From NCBI GenBank assembly GCA_017509985.1, contig JAFWOE010000006.1, forward strand, positions 1-64,000: a stretch of 64,000 nt of DNA, written 5' to 3'. Source of the stretch: Lachnospiraceae bacterium. Its GTDB lineage: Bacteria; Bacillota; Clostridia; Lachnospirales; Lachnospiraceae. Position numbers and translations under genes: made by a program. The notes below the pieces were generated by a model that worked only from the letters and a program-made list of their open reading frames with translations, made no database searches and had not been told where the DNA came from. Shown here in pieces: positions 35,503-44,647 of this stretch (position 1 is the first letter of the stretch; each line of letters opens with the position of its first letter).

Positions 35503-36540
35503 ATGGCTATCAAAGTAGGTATTAACGGATTCGGAAGGATCGGCAGGCTCTGTGTCCGCATCCTTTCAGAGCGAACTGATGAATTTGAACTCTGCGCGGT
35601 AAATCTCCGTAAATCGGACATTCCCCATATGGCATATCTGTTAAAATACGATTCCGCTATGGGACGGTTTAACGGAACCGTAAAAGAAGGAAAAGATTAT
35701 CTCGAGATCAACGGCAAAAAAGTGATCGTTTTCAGCTATGACGATCCCGGCCAGATCCCGTGGTCCGATGCAGGCGCGGAATACATCATCGAATCCACCG
35801 GCGTTTTCAATTCAACGGAAAAAGCGATCGTTCACAAGAACGGCGGCGCAAAGAAGATCATCCTTACCGGACCGGCTAAAGATAAAGAGACTCCCATGTA
35901 TGTAATGGGCGTTAACCACAAGACCTATAAGGCAAAATACGATGTCGTTTCCAACGCTTCCTGCACAACGAACTGCCTTGCACCGATGGTAAAGGTCATC
36001 AATGACAAATTCGGGATCGAGGAAGGCCTTATGACGACCATCCACGCTTCCACTTCCAAACAGCAGACCGTAGACGCCCGTGCGGGCAGCGACTGGAGGA
36101 TCGGACGTTCCGTTTACGAGAACATCATTCCTTCCACGACCGGCGCCGCAAAAGCTGTCGGCAAGGTCATTCCGGATGTTGAAGGAAAACTTACCGGCCT
36201 TTCCTTCAGAATCCCTGCTGTTGATGCATCCGTCGTAGATCTTACCTGCCGTCTGAAGACGCCCACAACTTATGAAGAGATCTGCAAAGCGATGAAGAGA
36301 GCATCCAACGGCGCCATGAAAGGCATCATCGATTACTGTGAGGATCCGATCGTTTCCAAAGATATTCTCGGCGAATCCTGCACCTGCGTATTCGACGTAC
36401 AGGCCGGAATCATGCTGAACGAAACCTTCGTCAAGCTGATCGCATGGTATGACAACGAGTGGGGTTACAGCAACAAGGTCGTTGACCTGCTCAAGCATGT
36501 TCATGACACTGTAGAAAAAGCAGAAGCAAAGAAAAAATAA
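35503..36540 (+). CDS. gapA: Type I glyceraldehyde-3-phosphate dehydrogenase
   Basis: 345 residues. Rossmann start VGINGFGRIGR, catalytic Cys154 in NASCTTNC, phosphate-site HASTSKQQTVD (~180) and the closing WYDNEWGYSNK. It oxidises GAP to 1,3-bisphosphoglycerate. At the end of the second beta strand, where NAD-specific enzymes have Asn-Asp, this one reads VNLRKSD (N34-L35-R36): the Asp that binds the adenosine ribose is absent and an Arg follows, so NADP use or mixed cofactor use is possible. It is a single gene with its own promoter and terminator; no pgk or tpi adjoins. Confidence 0.95.
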   Translation: MAIKVGINGFGRIGRLCVRILSERTDEFELCAVNLRKSDIPHMAYLLKYDSAMGRFNGTVKEGKDYLEINGKKVIVFSYDDPGQIPWSDAGAEYIIESTGVFNSTEKAIVHKNGGAKKIILTGPAKDKETPMYVMGVNHKTYKAKYDVVSNASCTTNCLAPMVKVINDKFGIEEGLMTTIHASTSKQQTVDARAGSDWRIGRSVYENIIPSTTGAAKAVGKVIPDVEGKLTGLSFRIPAVDASVVDLTCRLKTPTTYEEICKAMKRASNGAMKGIIDYCEDPIVSKDILGESCTCVFDVQAGIMLNETFVKLIAWYDNEWGYSNKVVDLLKHVHDTVEKAEAKKK

Positions 36541-36559
36541 GACTCTTCAGTCTGTATAA

Positions 36560-36596
36560 AAAGAAGGATCCGGCAAATTCCGGATCCTTCTTTTTT
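36560..36596 (+). terminator. Terminator of gapA
   Basis: A perfect 14-bp stem (36560-36573 with 36580-36593, core AAGGATCCGG), 6-base loop and T-run to 36596. Confidence 0.95.
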
Positions 36597-36984
36597 CGGT
36601 TCCCGGACAAAAAGCCCGGTTCGGAAAAGCCCTTAAAAACGGAAGACAGGAAGCTGCACCGGTGCCACAAGTTCAAGCCCGACAAAAGTGCATCTTCCTG
36701 TTAACGGGAAGTACGGCCGATATCCGTTCGGGATCACATGCCATACTTAACGGAGTCCTGAAAAGGAGGAAATTGACTTTCCTTCAGATCTGCTGATTAC
36801 TGCCACTATAATCAAAAACAGATCTCCCGTCTTCTTCCATAAGTGAAACAAAGTATGGTGAGATCTGCCATGAATTCTCCGGTGAAACCGACAGGTTTCT
36901 TCATATGCAACGATCTCATATTTATGCTACCATCGCATATGTGACAAAACCGTTACATTTATCGGAATAATTATTTGAATTTTT
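36597..36984. other. Intergenic region without a recognised gene
   Basis: 388 bp between the gapA terminator and the stop of the response-regulator gene. Open frames are short and unconvincing. An AAAAGGAGG at ~36762 is followed by no ATG-led frame of note. A near-palindromic pair (CATATG at ~36903 and ~36939) lies beside AT-rich sequence. No terminator is obvious for the minus-strand operon. Confidence 0.4.
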
Positions 36985-37740
36985 TCAGGTCTGTTTCATG
37001 AATTCCGCCCAGGAATACTGTTCCATAAAAGTGTAGTTTGAAGCTCTCTGCGGGGTCCGGTAATAGTCACAGTCGATCTTTCCCGGATCGACCGCATAAC
37101 TGTTGCGCGAAGTGATCAGCACGTCTTCCGCGCTGTATTCCGCGAGAATCGTGCGAAGCTCGGAGATCAGCTGGCGCAGATAATTCTTTTCCCTGGATCC
37201 GTCCCGTTCAAACAGTACGCCGCAGAGTTCACCGGTATTCGCTGACGCCCCTTTCAGCGCGATCAGGTAGGCCAGGAGTTCCTTGGTTCTTGCCCTTTTA
37301 AACTTAACGACTTCATCCCTGCACCACACCTGGAAAAAGCCGAAGCACCGCACGGTCAGAAGCGCACCCTCCGGCGGTTCTGCAAGCGGCACGCGCATAT
37401 CCGAAAGCTCGTTTTTCAGGTCCTTTTCGGACACCGGCTTGATCAGATATCCGCTTGCGTGCAGCCGGATCGCGTCCAGCGCATACTGGGAATACGCCGT
37501 CACCATGATGCAGTTTACCCTTGGAAACTCACTTCGGATCCTTTCAAGCAGCTCGATCCCGTCCATCCCGGGCATTTCAATATCGATGAAGGCCGCATAG
37601 ACCGGGGATTCCCTGCAGATCCTCAGGGCTTCTTCACCGCCTGAAGCCAGTATGATCTCGCCGTCAGGCACCGCTTTTCGAAGCGTGCCGGCCAGGTTCT
37701 CCCTGGCCCTTCTTTCATCATCAACTATAAGAAACCGCAC
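36985..37740 (-). CDS. Response regulator, CheY receiver plus SARP-like DNA-binding domain
   Basis: 251 residues. Receiver domain (~1-115) with the acidic pair in IVDDERR, phospho-acceptor Asp in FIDIEMPGMDG, Thr in VTAYSQ and Lys in YLIKPVSEKDL. The C-terminal half (~125-225) has an OmpR/SARP-type winged-helix pattern (FKRARTKELLAYLI, LRQLISELRTIL). The last ~25 residues (MEQYSWAEFM) look like the start of a shortened BTAD region. It overlaps the kinase gene by 20 bp and is surely its partner. Target genes unknown. Confidence 0.88.
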   Translation of the reverse strand: MRFLIVDDERRARENLAGTLRKAVPDGEIILASGGEEALRICRESPVYAAFIDIEMPGMDGIELLERIRSEFPRVNCIMVTAYSQYALDAIRLHASGYLIKPVSEKDLKNELSDMRVPLAEPPEGALLTVRCFGFFQVWCRDEVVKFKRARTKELLAYLIALKGASANTGELCGVLFERDGSREKNYLRQLISELRTILAEYSAEDVLITSRNSYAVDPGKIDCDYYRTPQRASNYTFMEQYSWAEFMKQT

Positions 37741-39046
37741 GTCTTGCCTCCTGCTTCTTCGGAATACGCATTATGACCCTTGTCGACTTGCCGGACATGC
37801 TTTCGATCTCCAGTTTTCCGCCGCACATCAGCCTCAGCCGGGTCTCCACATTCTTCAGGCCGATCTGGCTTTCGTCACCCGGCGAAATCGCCTCCGGGTC
37901 AAACCCGACGCCGTCGTCCAGTACTTCGACCACATAATCCGCACCTTCATGGCGCGTCTTTATCCAGACGGTTCCTTTACCGTCCGGTTTTTTCCGTATT
38001 CCGTGCTTTACGGCATTCTCCACAAGCATCTGAACAGAAAACGGCGGAACGACAAAATCCACTTCCTGCAGGTCATAAACGGCTTTTACATCCCCATCAA
38101 ACCGGTCGTCGATAATATCCATAAAATTCCGGACAGTCTGCATCTCCTTTGTAATGCTGATGCACTCGGTATTAGATATCGAAGAAAGGCTTTCTTTCAG
38201 AAAATCTGCAAACTTTTCCACCAGCCAGCCGGCTGTCTGCGGATCATTGTCATCGCAGGCCTGTTTGATGCTGGTCAGCGAATTCAGCACGAAATGCGGC
38301 TGGATCTGTTTCAGGTACATCTGCCTTTTTGCCTGATCCAGTTCTTCCCTCTGGCGTGCCGAGACCATGGCACATTCGATCGAATGCATGATCAGTATGA
38401 TGATCATGGCAACGCAGGCGGCAAAATTGGACGGAGAAAGGGTGAAAAGGTTTGTTGCCTCCGTGATGTAAGAAATAATAAGCATAATGAAAATAGCAAA
38501 AAGAATGATCCTTTCCCAGATATAGAAGGCTTTCCGGTTCCGGAACACGAAGATCGCCATGATCAGTACACAGAGAATGCACAGGGCAAAATGAAGATTG
38601 ATATATTTTCCGATATGGTACCCGCCGTTTTCGTCATACCAGTGATAGAGGCCGGCAAAACATGAAATGACCAGGATCCCCAGGTTGATAACCAACAGTG
38701 CATTCGCGGCTTTCACCATCCTTTTTTTCGGTTTTCCGATGCGAAAGGATACAAAGCCGGCCAGATAGACGATGGCCATGCTGTAAACCGCATACGGGAG
38801 TGCCAAAACCAGAAAGTCAGCGAAGTAAAACAACACTTTCAGGTTCTCGGTTCCCCTGTCGAAACGCCAGGCAAAAACATCCGAAAAGAGCAGGACAGCG
38901 GTCAGGAGCATGATCGTTGTGATCAGTTCGATCCCTTTTACCGTAAGCTTTCTGGTCGCGAAAAGACAGATCGCGCCCACGATGCAGAAAACCCCGCCCC
39001 ATAATTCCAGTATTGTGTAGATAAGCTGAGACTGAACTATATCCAT
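37721..39046 (-). CDS. LytS/YesM-type sensor histidine kinase
   Basis: 441 residues. About seven hydrophobic helices fill ~1-225; no periplasmic domain is seen. The cytoplasmic part has the His-kinase phospho-acceptor motif QIQPHFVLNSL (~250), N box VENAVKHGI and G box DDGVGFDP. The His in QPHF-LN is typical of LytS/AgrC-like (HisKA_7TM/His_kinase) kinases. It senses something in or near the membrane, ligand unknown. It follows rpe by 30 bp and overlaps the response regulator. Confidence 0.88.
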   Translation of the reverse strand: MDIVQSQLIYTILELWGGVFCIVGAICLFATRKLTVKGIELITTIMLLTAVLLFSDVFAWRFDRGTENLKVLFYFADFLVLALPYAVYSMAIVYLAGFVSFRIGKPKKRMVKAANALLVINLGILVISCFAGLYHWYDENGGYHIGKYINLHFALCILCVLIMAIFVFRNRKAFYIWERIILFAIFIMLIISYITEATNLFTLSPSNFAACVAMIIILIMHSIECAMVSARQREELDQAKRQMYLKQIQPHFVLNSLTSIKQACDDNDPQTAGWLVEKFADFLKESLSSISNTECISITKEMQTVRNFMDIIDDRFDGDVKAVYDLQEVDFVVPPFSVQMLVENAVKHGIRKKPDGKGTVWIKTRHEGADYVVEVLDDGVGFDPEAISPGDESQIGLKNVETRLRLMCGGKLEIESMSGKSTRVIMRIPKKQEARRAVSYS

Positions 39047-39076
39047 GAGCCGTCAGAGAGAGTCAAAACCGAACTG

Positions 39077-39742
39077 TTACCTGTATTCGTCGATCACAGA
39101 ATGAAGATAACGGACATTCTCACCGATATCTCCTTTAAAAACCGAGGTCCCGGCAACGATGATATTCGCTCCGGCATCCAGGACCTGTTCAATATTATTC
39201 TGGTTGATCCCGCCGTCGACCTCGATCATGGTATCGGCATAGCCCGCCTGATCCAGCTCGTTTCTCAGTTCTGCGATCTTTTCGAGAGAAGAAGGAATGA
39301 ATTTCTGTCCGCCGAAGCCCGGGTTGACCGACATAATAAGGATCAGATCCGCCTTGTCCAGCACATGCTTCACCATGCACAGAGGGGTCGCCGGGTTCAA
39401 AGCCACACCCGATTCCATCCCGGCATCGTGGATCTGCTCCAGCGTCCGGTCAAGATGCCGGCAGGCTTCCGCATGTACCGTAAACAGCTGCGCGCCGGCT
39501 TCCTTCATGGGAATGATGTACCGCTCCGGCTGTTCGGTCATCATATGAACGTCGAAATACAGATCACTTTTTTTCCGGATCGCCGAGATGACCGGCATGC
39601 CGAACGAGATGCTCGGAACAAACATGCCGTCCATTACGTCAAGATGGAGCCATTGGCATCCGCTGTTCTCGACTTCGTTGATCTGTTCCTCAAGCCGGTT
39701 GTAATCCGCTGCCAGCAGCGACGGTGCCAACTGATAATTCAT
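39077..39742 (-). CDS. rpe: Ribulose-phosphate 3-epimerase
   Basis: 221 residues, TIM barrel. Signatures: LAPSLLAADYNRLEEQI at the start, HLDVMDGMFVPSISFG with metal ligands His and Asp, VNPGFGGQKFIP, and IEVDGGINQNN with the second Asp. It interconverts ribulose-5-phosphate and xylulose-5-phosphate. It follows rsgA by 55 bp, a conserved order (prkC-rsgA-rpe) in Firmicutes. Confidence 0.96.
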   Translation of the reverse strand: MNYQLAPSLLAADYNRLEEQINEVENSGCQWLHLDVMDGMFVPSISFGMPVISAIRKKSDLYFDVHMMTEQPERYIIPMKEAGAQLFTVHAEACRHLDRTLEQIHDAGMESGVALNPATPLCMVKHVLDKADLILIMSVNPGFGGQKFIPSSLEKIAELRNELDQAGYADTMIEVDGGINQNNIEQVLDAGANIIVAGTSVFKGDIGENVRYLHSVIDEYR

Positions 39743-39797
39743 AATCTCCCTCCTGACATCTGGTTCGTAAACTGCCTGTTTTTCCGTACCGTACAGA

Positions 39798-40682
39798 TCA
39801 GTATCTGTGCTTTTCCGCTTCTTTTATTTCTTCAAACAGCTGAAGGTATGAGCGGTAGCGTTCCTCATGTATCCTGCTTTCACCGGCCGCTTCCTTCACC
39901 GTGCAGTCCGGTTCGTTCACATGAACGCATCCTGCGAACCGGCACCGGCCTTCATACGGATAGAACTCCGGATAATAGCTTTTCAGCTCCTCCTTATCCA
40001 TATCCGCTGCCTCGAAGGATGTAAACCCCGGAGTGTCCATGATAAAAGTGTTTTCTCCGGCCATAAACAGTTCCGTATGACGTGTGGTATGCTTTCCCCT
40101 TCCGAGCTTTTTACTGGTGCTTCCTGTCTCCATCCGTGCTTCCGGAGCAAAGATGTTGATCAGTGATGATTTTCCGACACCGGAAGGTCCGGCAAGGATA
40201 CTGGTCTTTCCGTGAAGGATCTCTCCGGCTTCTCCGATCCCTTCCCCGGTAACTGCAGAGCAGGTGATCGTACGATATCCCGCATCCGTGTAGATGCGAA
40301 GCCATTTCCGTATTTCTTCCGGTTCTGCAAGATCTTTTTTATTAAAGCAGATCACCGGATCCAGGCGCTGATCGAGCATCCGGATCAGGAAACGGTCGAT
40401 CACGCCGGCGCTCGGCCTGGGATCTTCCAGCGAAAAGATCAGGACTGCCTGATCGATATTGGCTGCCGCCGGTCTGGAGATGGAATTCCTGCGGGGAAGG
40501 ATATGCACGACACTGGCTTCCATATCCTGTTCATGGGTCACTTCGATCTCAACGTCGTCACCGACCAGAGGCTTGATGCCTTCCTTTCGGAATATTCCTT
40601 TTGCCCTGCATTCATAGATACCGGATCCTGCTACGTTGACGTAGTAGAACCCGGCAATCCCTTTGATTATTTTACCTGTCAT
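39798..40682 (-). CDS. rsgA: Ribosome small-subunit GTPase RsgA
   Basis: 294 residues. OB-fold domain (~1-65), circularly permuted GTPase domain with G4 CFNKKDL before G1 AGPSGVGKSSLI and G3 DTPGF, then a Zn knuckle (C-x-F-x-G-C-x-H-x-x-E-x-x-C pattern, ~245-258). RsgA helps mature the 30S subunit and is inhibited by ppGpp. It starts six bases after prkC. Confidence 0.96.
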   Translation of the reverse strand: MTGKIIKGIAGFYYVNVAGSGIYECRAKGIFRKEGIKPLVGDDVEIEVTHEQDMEASVVHILPRRNSISRPAAANIDQAVLIFSLEDPRPSAGVIDRFLIRMLDQRLDPVICFNKKDLAEPEEIRKWLRIYTDAGYRTITCSAVTGEGIGEAGEILHGKTSILAGPSGVGKSSLINIFAPEARMETGSTSKKLGRGKHTTRHTELFMAGENTFIMDTPGFTSFEAADMDKEELKSYYPEFYPYEGRCRFAGCVHVNEPDCTVKEAAGESRIHEERYRSYLQLFEEIKEAEKHRY

Positions 40683-40688
40683 GTATGA

Positions 40689-42800
40689 TTATCCCGGAAA
40701 GGAGACTTCGTAACTCTCGATCACGTCGCCTGCCCAGTCGATCAGCTGTACCGTACCGGTCTGCTGTCCCGCTGCGCCGTAGATCGTAAAGTTCGTTGCT
40801 ACTCCGTTATCCGGCCACGGATCCGCGCCCTGATAGATGGTCGTGGTCTGACCGCCCTGTACAAGCACGATCGTAATGTCGCCGCCTTCATAGGAATACG
40901 GCTCGAAAAGGCTTAATTCCGTTACCAGTCCGGAGCTGCCGTTGGCGGTCTGGTTGTCACCGGAGCTCGGAGCCGCCGTAGGTGCAGGCGTAATACTGGG
41001 CGTAAGAGCAGGTGTTACGGTCGGTGTCGCTTCTCCGGTATTATTGCCGGAACCGTTATCCGCGCCCGGTGTTACGGACGGAGTCGGAGTTTCGATCGGG
41101 GATGCACCCGAACCGTCATCCGGACCTTTGCTGACGTAGATATAAACATCGCTTCCCTGCGGCACCTTGCTTCCTGCCTGCGGGCTGACGCTGATGACTC
41201 TTCCGACTTCAACTTCGCTCGCCTGAAGCTGGGCCTGGACTTTCAGTCCGAGCGCGGCCAGGGTGTTCTCCACCTCTGTCTGAGTCGCTCCCTCCAGTCC
41301 TCCCGGAATCTCGACACTGGTGCTTCCTGAGGAGATCACAACGTTGATCGTGCTCCCGGACTTGATCATTGTATCCGGAAGGATTTCCTGATATACGATT
41401 TGTCCTTCCGCATAATTATCGGAACTCTGTGTGCCGCTCTGCCGTACGATCAGGCCGTACTGACCGGCAATATCCGAAGCTTCTTCCAGTGTCTTTCCTT
41501 TGAAATCGGGAACTCCAACCTTGCTGTCGGTATCGGTTTCCGTAGGAATCTGGGTTACTTCCGCAGAGGAGGCTTCGACAGCCGATGCAGTGCCCGACTT
41601 GGAAGAATCGGACTTGTTGCCGAAAAGTCCCGCCAGATTGCCGATCAGGACGATAAGGATCACTACGATGACTGCCCCGATAAGGAAACCGCCGATCGTA
41701 ATCGCCTTTTCCAGCTTGGAGCTTACGGCGTCATCGTCTGCACTGCTGCTGACGCTTTTCTTCGGTTTTGGTCTGGGTTTCTTTTTTTCTTCCTGCGTCC
41801 GGACTTTTTCCTGTGCACTGCGGCGGCTTCCGGCAAGATCTCTTTTAACGCCCCCGTTCCGGGTGGAAGCATAGCCGCTGACTTCTCCGGCCTGCGCTTC
41901 CGCGGCTGCCACTGTACCGACGGCTGCCAGGGAATCCAGACTGCCCGCCGACGCAGAAGGAATTTTAACAAAATTGCCCTGCGGGTCTACAAGGGATTTT
42001 TTGAGGTCATCGATCAGTTCTCCCATATCCGCATATCTGCGGTTCGGGTTTTTCTGCGTACATTTTAAGATGATCTGTTCCAGAGCGTAGGGAAGGTCGG
42101 AGGTGTATCTTGAAGGCGGGATGATCTCCTCCTGAAGATGCTTGATGGCAATGGATACCGTTGTATCCCCGTCAAAAGGCACTCTTCCGGTGACCATTTC
42201 GTACATCGCGATGCCCAGCGAATAAATATCGCTTTTCGCGTCGGAAACTCCGCCCCGGACCTGCTCGGGTGAACTGTAATGAACCGACCCCATTACGTTC
42301 GCGGTAATGGTGTTGGAATTAGTGGCTTTTGCGATTCCGAAATCGGAAAGCTTGACCTTTCCGTCGGTAGAGATGATGATATTCTGAGGCTTGACATCCC
42401 TGTGGATGATGCCCTGGCTGTGAGCAGCTTCCAGGCCCAGCGAGACCTGTATGGCGATACTGGTCGCTTCCTTTACGCTGAGCTTGCCCTTCTTCATAAT
42501 ATAGTTTTTCAGGGTGATGCCCTCGATGAGCTCCATTACAATGTAGTAAAGGCCTCTGTCTTCACCGACATCATAGACGTTGACGATATTCGGATGGGAA
42601 AGCCCTGCCGCAGCCTGCGCTTCCTTCCTGAACTTCGCAATAAAAGTCGTATCCTGACGGAACTCCGCCTTCAGGACCTTGATTGCGACCATGCGGTTCA
42701 GCTTGTGATCCATCGCCTTGTAGACATCTGCCATTCCGCCGGAGCCTACCCTGGATACTATTTCATACCGCTCTGCAATAATAATCCCGTCTTTTAACAT
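40689..42800 (-). CDS. prkC: PASTA-domain Ser/Thr protein kinase PrkC
   Basis: 703 residues. Cytoplasmic kinase (~1-270): glycine loop GSGGMADVY, Lys41 in VAIKVLK, HRDVKPQN with Asp135, DFG at 153-155. A Lys/Arg-rich juxtamembrane linker and membrane helix (~367-393) follow. Outside are two PASTA domains (~420-560), a Thr/Pro-rich linker and a C-terminal ~80-residue beta domain of unknown type. It senses muropeptides or lipid II and phosphorylates division and wall factors. It overlaps prpC by one base (TAATG). Confidence 0.96.
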   Translation of the reverse strand: MLKDGIIIAERYEIVSRVGSGGMADVYKAMDHKLNRMVAIKVLKAEFRQDTTFIAKFRKEAQAAAGLSHPNIVNVYDVGEDRGLYYIVMELIEGITLKNYIMKKGKLSVKEATSIAIQVSLGLEAAHSQGIIHRDVKPQNIIISTDGKVKLSDFGIAKATNSNTITANVMGSVHYSSPEQVRGGVSDAKSDIYSLGIAMYEMVTGRVPFDGDTTVSIAIKHLQEEIIPPSRYTSDLPYALEQIILKCTQKNPNRRYADMGELIDDLKKSLVDPQGNFVKIPSASAGSLDSLAAVGTVAAAEAQAGEVSGYASTRNGGVKRDLAGSRRSAQEKVRTQEEKKKPRPKPKKSVSSSADDDAVSSKLEKAITIGGFLIGAVIVVILIVLIGNLAGLFGNKSDSSKSGTASAVEASSAEVTQIPTETDTDSKVGVPDFKGKTLEEASDIAGQYGLIVRQSGTQSSDNYAEGQIVYQEILPDTMIKSGSTINVVISSGSTSVEIPGGLEGATQTEVENTLAALGLKVQAQLQASEVEVGRVISVSPQAGSKVPQGSDVYIYVSKGPDDGSGASPIETPTPSVTPGADNGSGNNTGEATPTVTPALTPSITPAPTAAPSSGDNQTANGSSGLVTELSLFEPYSYEGGDITIVLVQGGQTTTIYQGADPWPDNGVATNFTIYGAAGQQTGTVQLIDWAGDVIESYEVSFPG

Positions 42801-43546
42801 TACTCCACCTCATCCCCAAAAGGATCCACAACAATAACCCCGATATTATCTTTTCCTCCCGCAGCATTCGCCGCCTTCATCAGCTCTGCCGCAGGGTCCC
42901 CTTCTTTATTATTTAACGTATCTTTCAGGATACGGTAAATATCGTCATGTTCGACCATGTTGTAAAGGCCGTCGGAGCACAGCATGAAAACCTGTCCCTT
43001 TTCGACCTTGAGATCAAAGAAATCAATCTGTACATTATCTTCGGTGCCGACTGCCCTTGTGATAATATTCTTATCCGGATGATGCTCCGCATCTTCCTGC
43101 TCAAGTTCCCCGATACGAACCATCTCCGCGATCAGCGAATGATCCTGCGTGATCTGGGTTATGTCTGCATCACCCATAAGATAAAGACGGCTGTCTCCGA
43201 CATTGGCGACATAGAGATAGTCGCCCAGCACCGTAGCCGCAACCATGGTCGTGCCCATTCCGGCCAGTTCCGGATCCCGGAGCGATGCGTCCAGGATCGC
43301 GCTGTTCGCCGCAGAGATCCCGTTCCGGATGATCTTTACAGGATTGAAATTCTCATCCTTGCTGATCTCCTCGATCATCGCCGTTACGCCGTAGCGGGAT
43401 GCAAAATCCCCGGCTGCATGGCCGCCCATTCCGTCGGCAACCACAAACAGATTCGGCAGGTTTCCTACCGGTTCCAGTGACGTATATATAAAGTCCTGAT
43501 TGACTTGTCTGATCATTCCCACATCGGTTGCGGAAAATGCTTTCAT
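42800..43546 (-). CDS. prpC: PP2C-type protein phosphatase PrpC
   Basis: 248 residues from ATG 43546 with GGAGG upstream; the frame is open further but unsupported. PP2C motifs: SATDVGMIRQVNQD, FVVADGMGGHAAGD (metal Asp), GMGTTMVAA, NVGDSRLYL, QDHSLI and SDGLYNMV. It reverses PrkC phosphorylation. It lies directly upstream of prkC, the standard Firmicutes pair. Confidence 0.96.
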   Translation of the reverse strand: MKAFSATDVGMIRQVNQDFIYTSLEPVGNLPNLFVVADGMGGHAAGDFASRYGVTAMIEEISKDENFNPVKIIRNGISAANSAILDASLRDPELAGMGTTMVAATVLGDYLYVANVGDSRLYLMGDADITQITQDHSLIAEMVRIGELEQEDAEHHPDKNIITRAVGTEDNVQIDFFDLKVEKGQVFMLCSDGLYNMVEHDDIYRILKDTLNNKEGDPAAELMKAANAAGGKDNIGVIVVDPFGDEVE

Positions 43547-43624
43547 TTTTGTGCCTCCGAGGCTTGAATAAACTGTCAATGAATACAGAAAAGAACGATG
43601 CACCGACGGACGGTCTGAAATGCA

Positions 43625-44647
43625 TCATTTCATATAACTGTTTCTTAACTGGCCGCAGGCTCCGTTAATGTCGGAACCCATTTCCTTTCTAATAGTAACA
43701 TTTATTCCATGTTTTTCAAGTTTTTTTGCAAAATCCTCCACCCTTCGGCGTTCCGGACGGGCAAGCTGGCTCTCTTTTACCGTGTTCACGGGGATCAGGT
43801 TGACATGCGCCGGAAAATTCCCGATCAGCCCGGCCAGTTCCTTCACATCTTCCGCGGAGGAATTGAAATTCTCGATAAGTGCGTACTCAAAGGAGATCCG
43901 CCTTCCGGTTTCCCGGAAATAATACCGTACGGCTTCCATTACCTGCTCCAGCGAGTAGGTTTCCGCGACCGGCATGATCTTTTTTCTTTTCGCATCGGAT
44001 GCCGCGTGCAGCGATACCGCAAGCGTGATCTGCAGTTTTTCATCCGCGAGCCGGAAGATCGCCGGCACGATCCCGCAGGTAGATACCGTAATGTTCCTCT
44101 GGCTGATGCAGAGTCCTTCGCTGTCCGAAAGCAGCCGGATAAAACGGAGCAGCGCATCATAATTGAGCAGCGGTTCGCCCATTCCCATCACGACCACGTT
44201 GGAGACCCTTTCCCTGCTGATCTCCTCGATCCGGTAAACCTGTTCCAGCATTTCCGAGGCGGTCAGGGAGCGGATCAGTCTGTTTCTGGCCGATGCACAG
44301 AACGCGCAGTTCATGGCACAGCCCACCTGGGAAGAGATGCAGACCGAATTCCCGTGATGATACCGCATCAGGACGCTCTCGATCACATTCCCGTCCGCAA
44401 GGCCGAAGAGATACTTTTCTGTCCCGTCCTGTTTGGAGATCAGCCTTTTGACCGGCTGAAGCGTTACCAGGGGGTATTCTTCCTCCAGCTTCTGCCGGAG
44501 TTTTTTGGAAAGGTCGGTCATTTCGCCGTACGAGGCGGCGTGTTTTTTATGCAGCCAGGTAAAGAGCTGCCCGGCGCGATACGGTTTTTCGCCGATCTCT
44601 TCCGTAAGCTTTTTCAGTTCATCCGCGGTCATCGACCGGATATCCAT
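43625..44647 (-). CDS. rlmN: Dual-specificity rRNA/tRNA adenine-C2 methyltransferase RlmN
   Basis: 340 residues from ATG 44647 (GAGG upstream); a TTG two codons earlier is the alternative. Radical-SAM motif CAMNCAFC (~115), GMGEPLLN, and the late catalytic Cys in GACGQLR near the end. It methylates A2503 of 23S rRNA and A37 of some tRNAs. It overlaps the end of rsmB by 29 bp. Confidence 0.96.
   Translation of the reverse strand: MDIRSMTADELKKLTEEIGEKPYRAGQLFTWLHKKHAASYGEMTDLSKKLRQKLEEEYPLVTLQPVKRLISKQDGTEKYLFGLADGNVIESVLMRYHHGNSVCISSQVGCAMNCAFCASARNRLIRSLTASEMLEQVYRIEEISRERVSNVVVMGMGEPLLNYDALLRFIRLLSDSEGLCISQRNITVSTCGIVPAIFRLADEKLQITLAVSLHAASDAKRKKIMPVAETYSLEQVMEAVRYYFRETGRRISFEYALIENFNSSAEDVKELAGLIGNFPAHVNLIPVNTVKESQLARPERRRVEDFAKKLEKHGINVTIRKEMGSDINGACGQLRNSYMK

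Noticed and set aside
36780-36825. Promoter TTGACT ... TATAAT downstream of gapA
   Set aside because: The two hexamers are about 29 bp apart, too far for a sigma-70 type promoter, and no gene follows on the plus strand.
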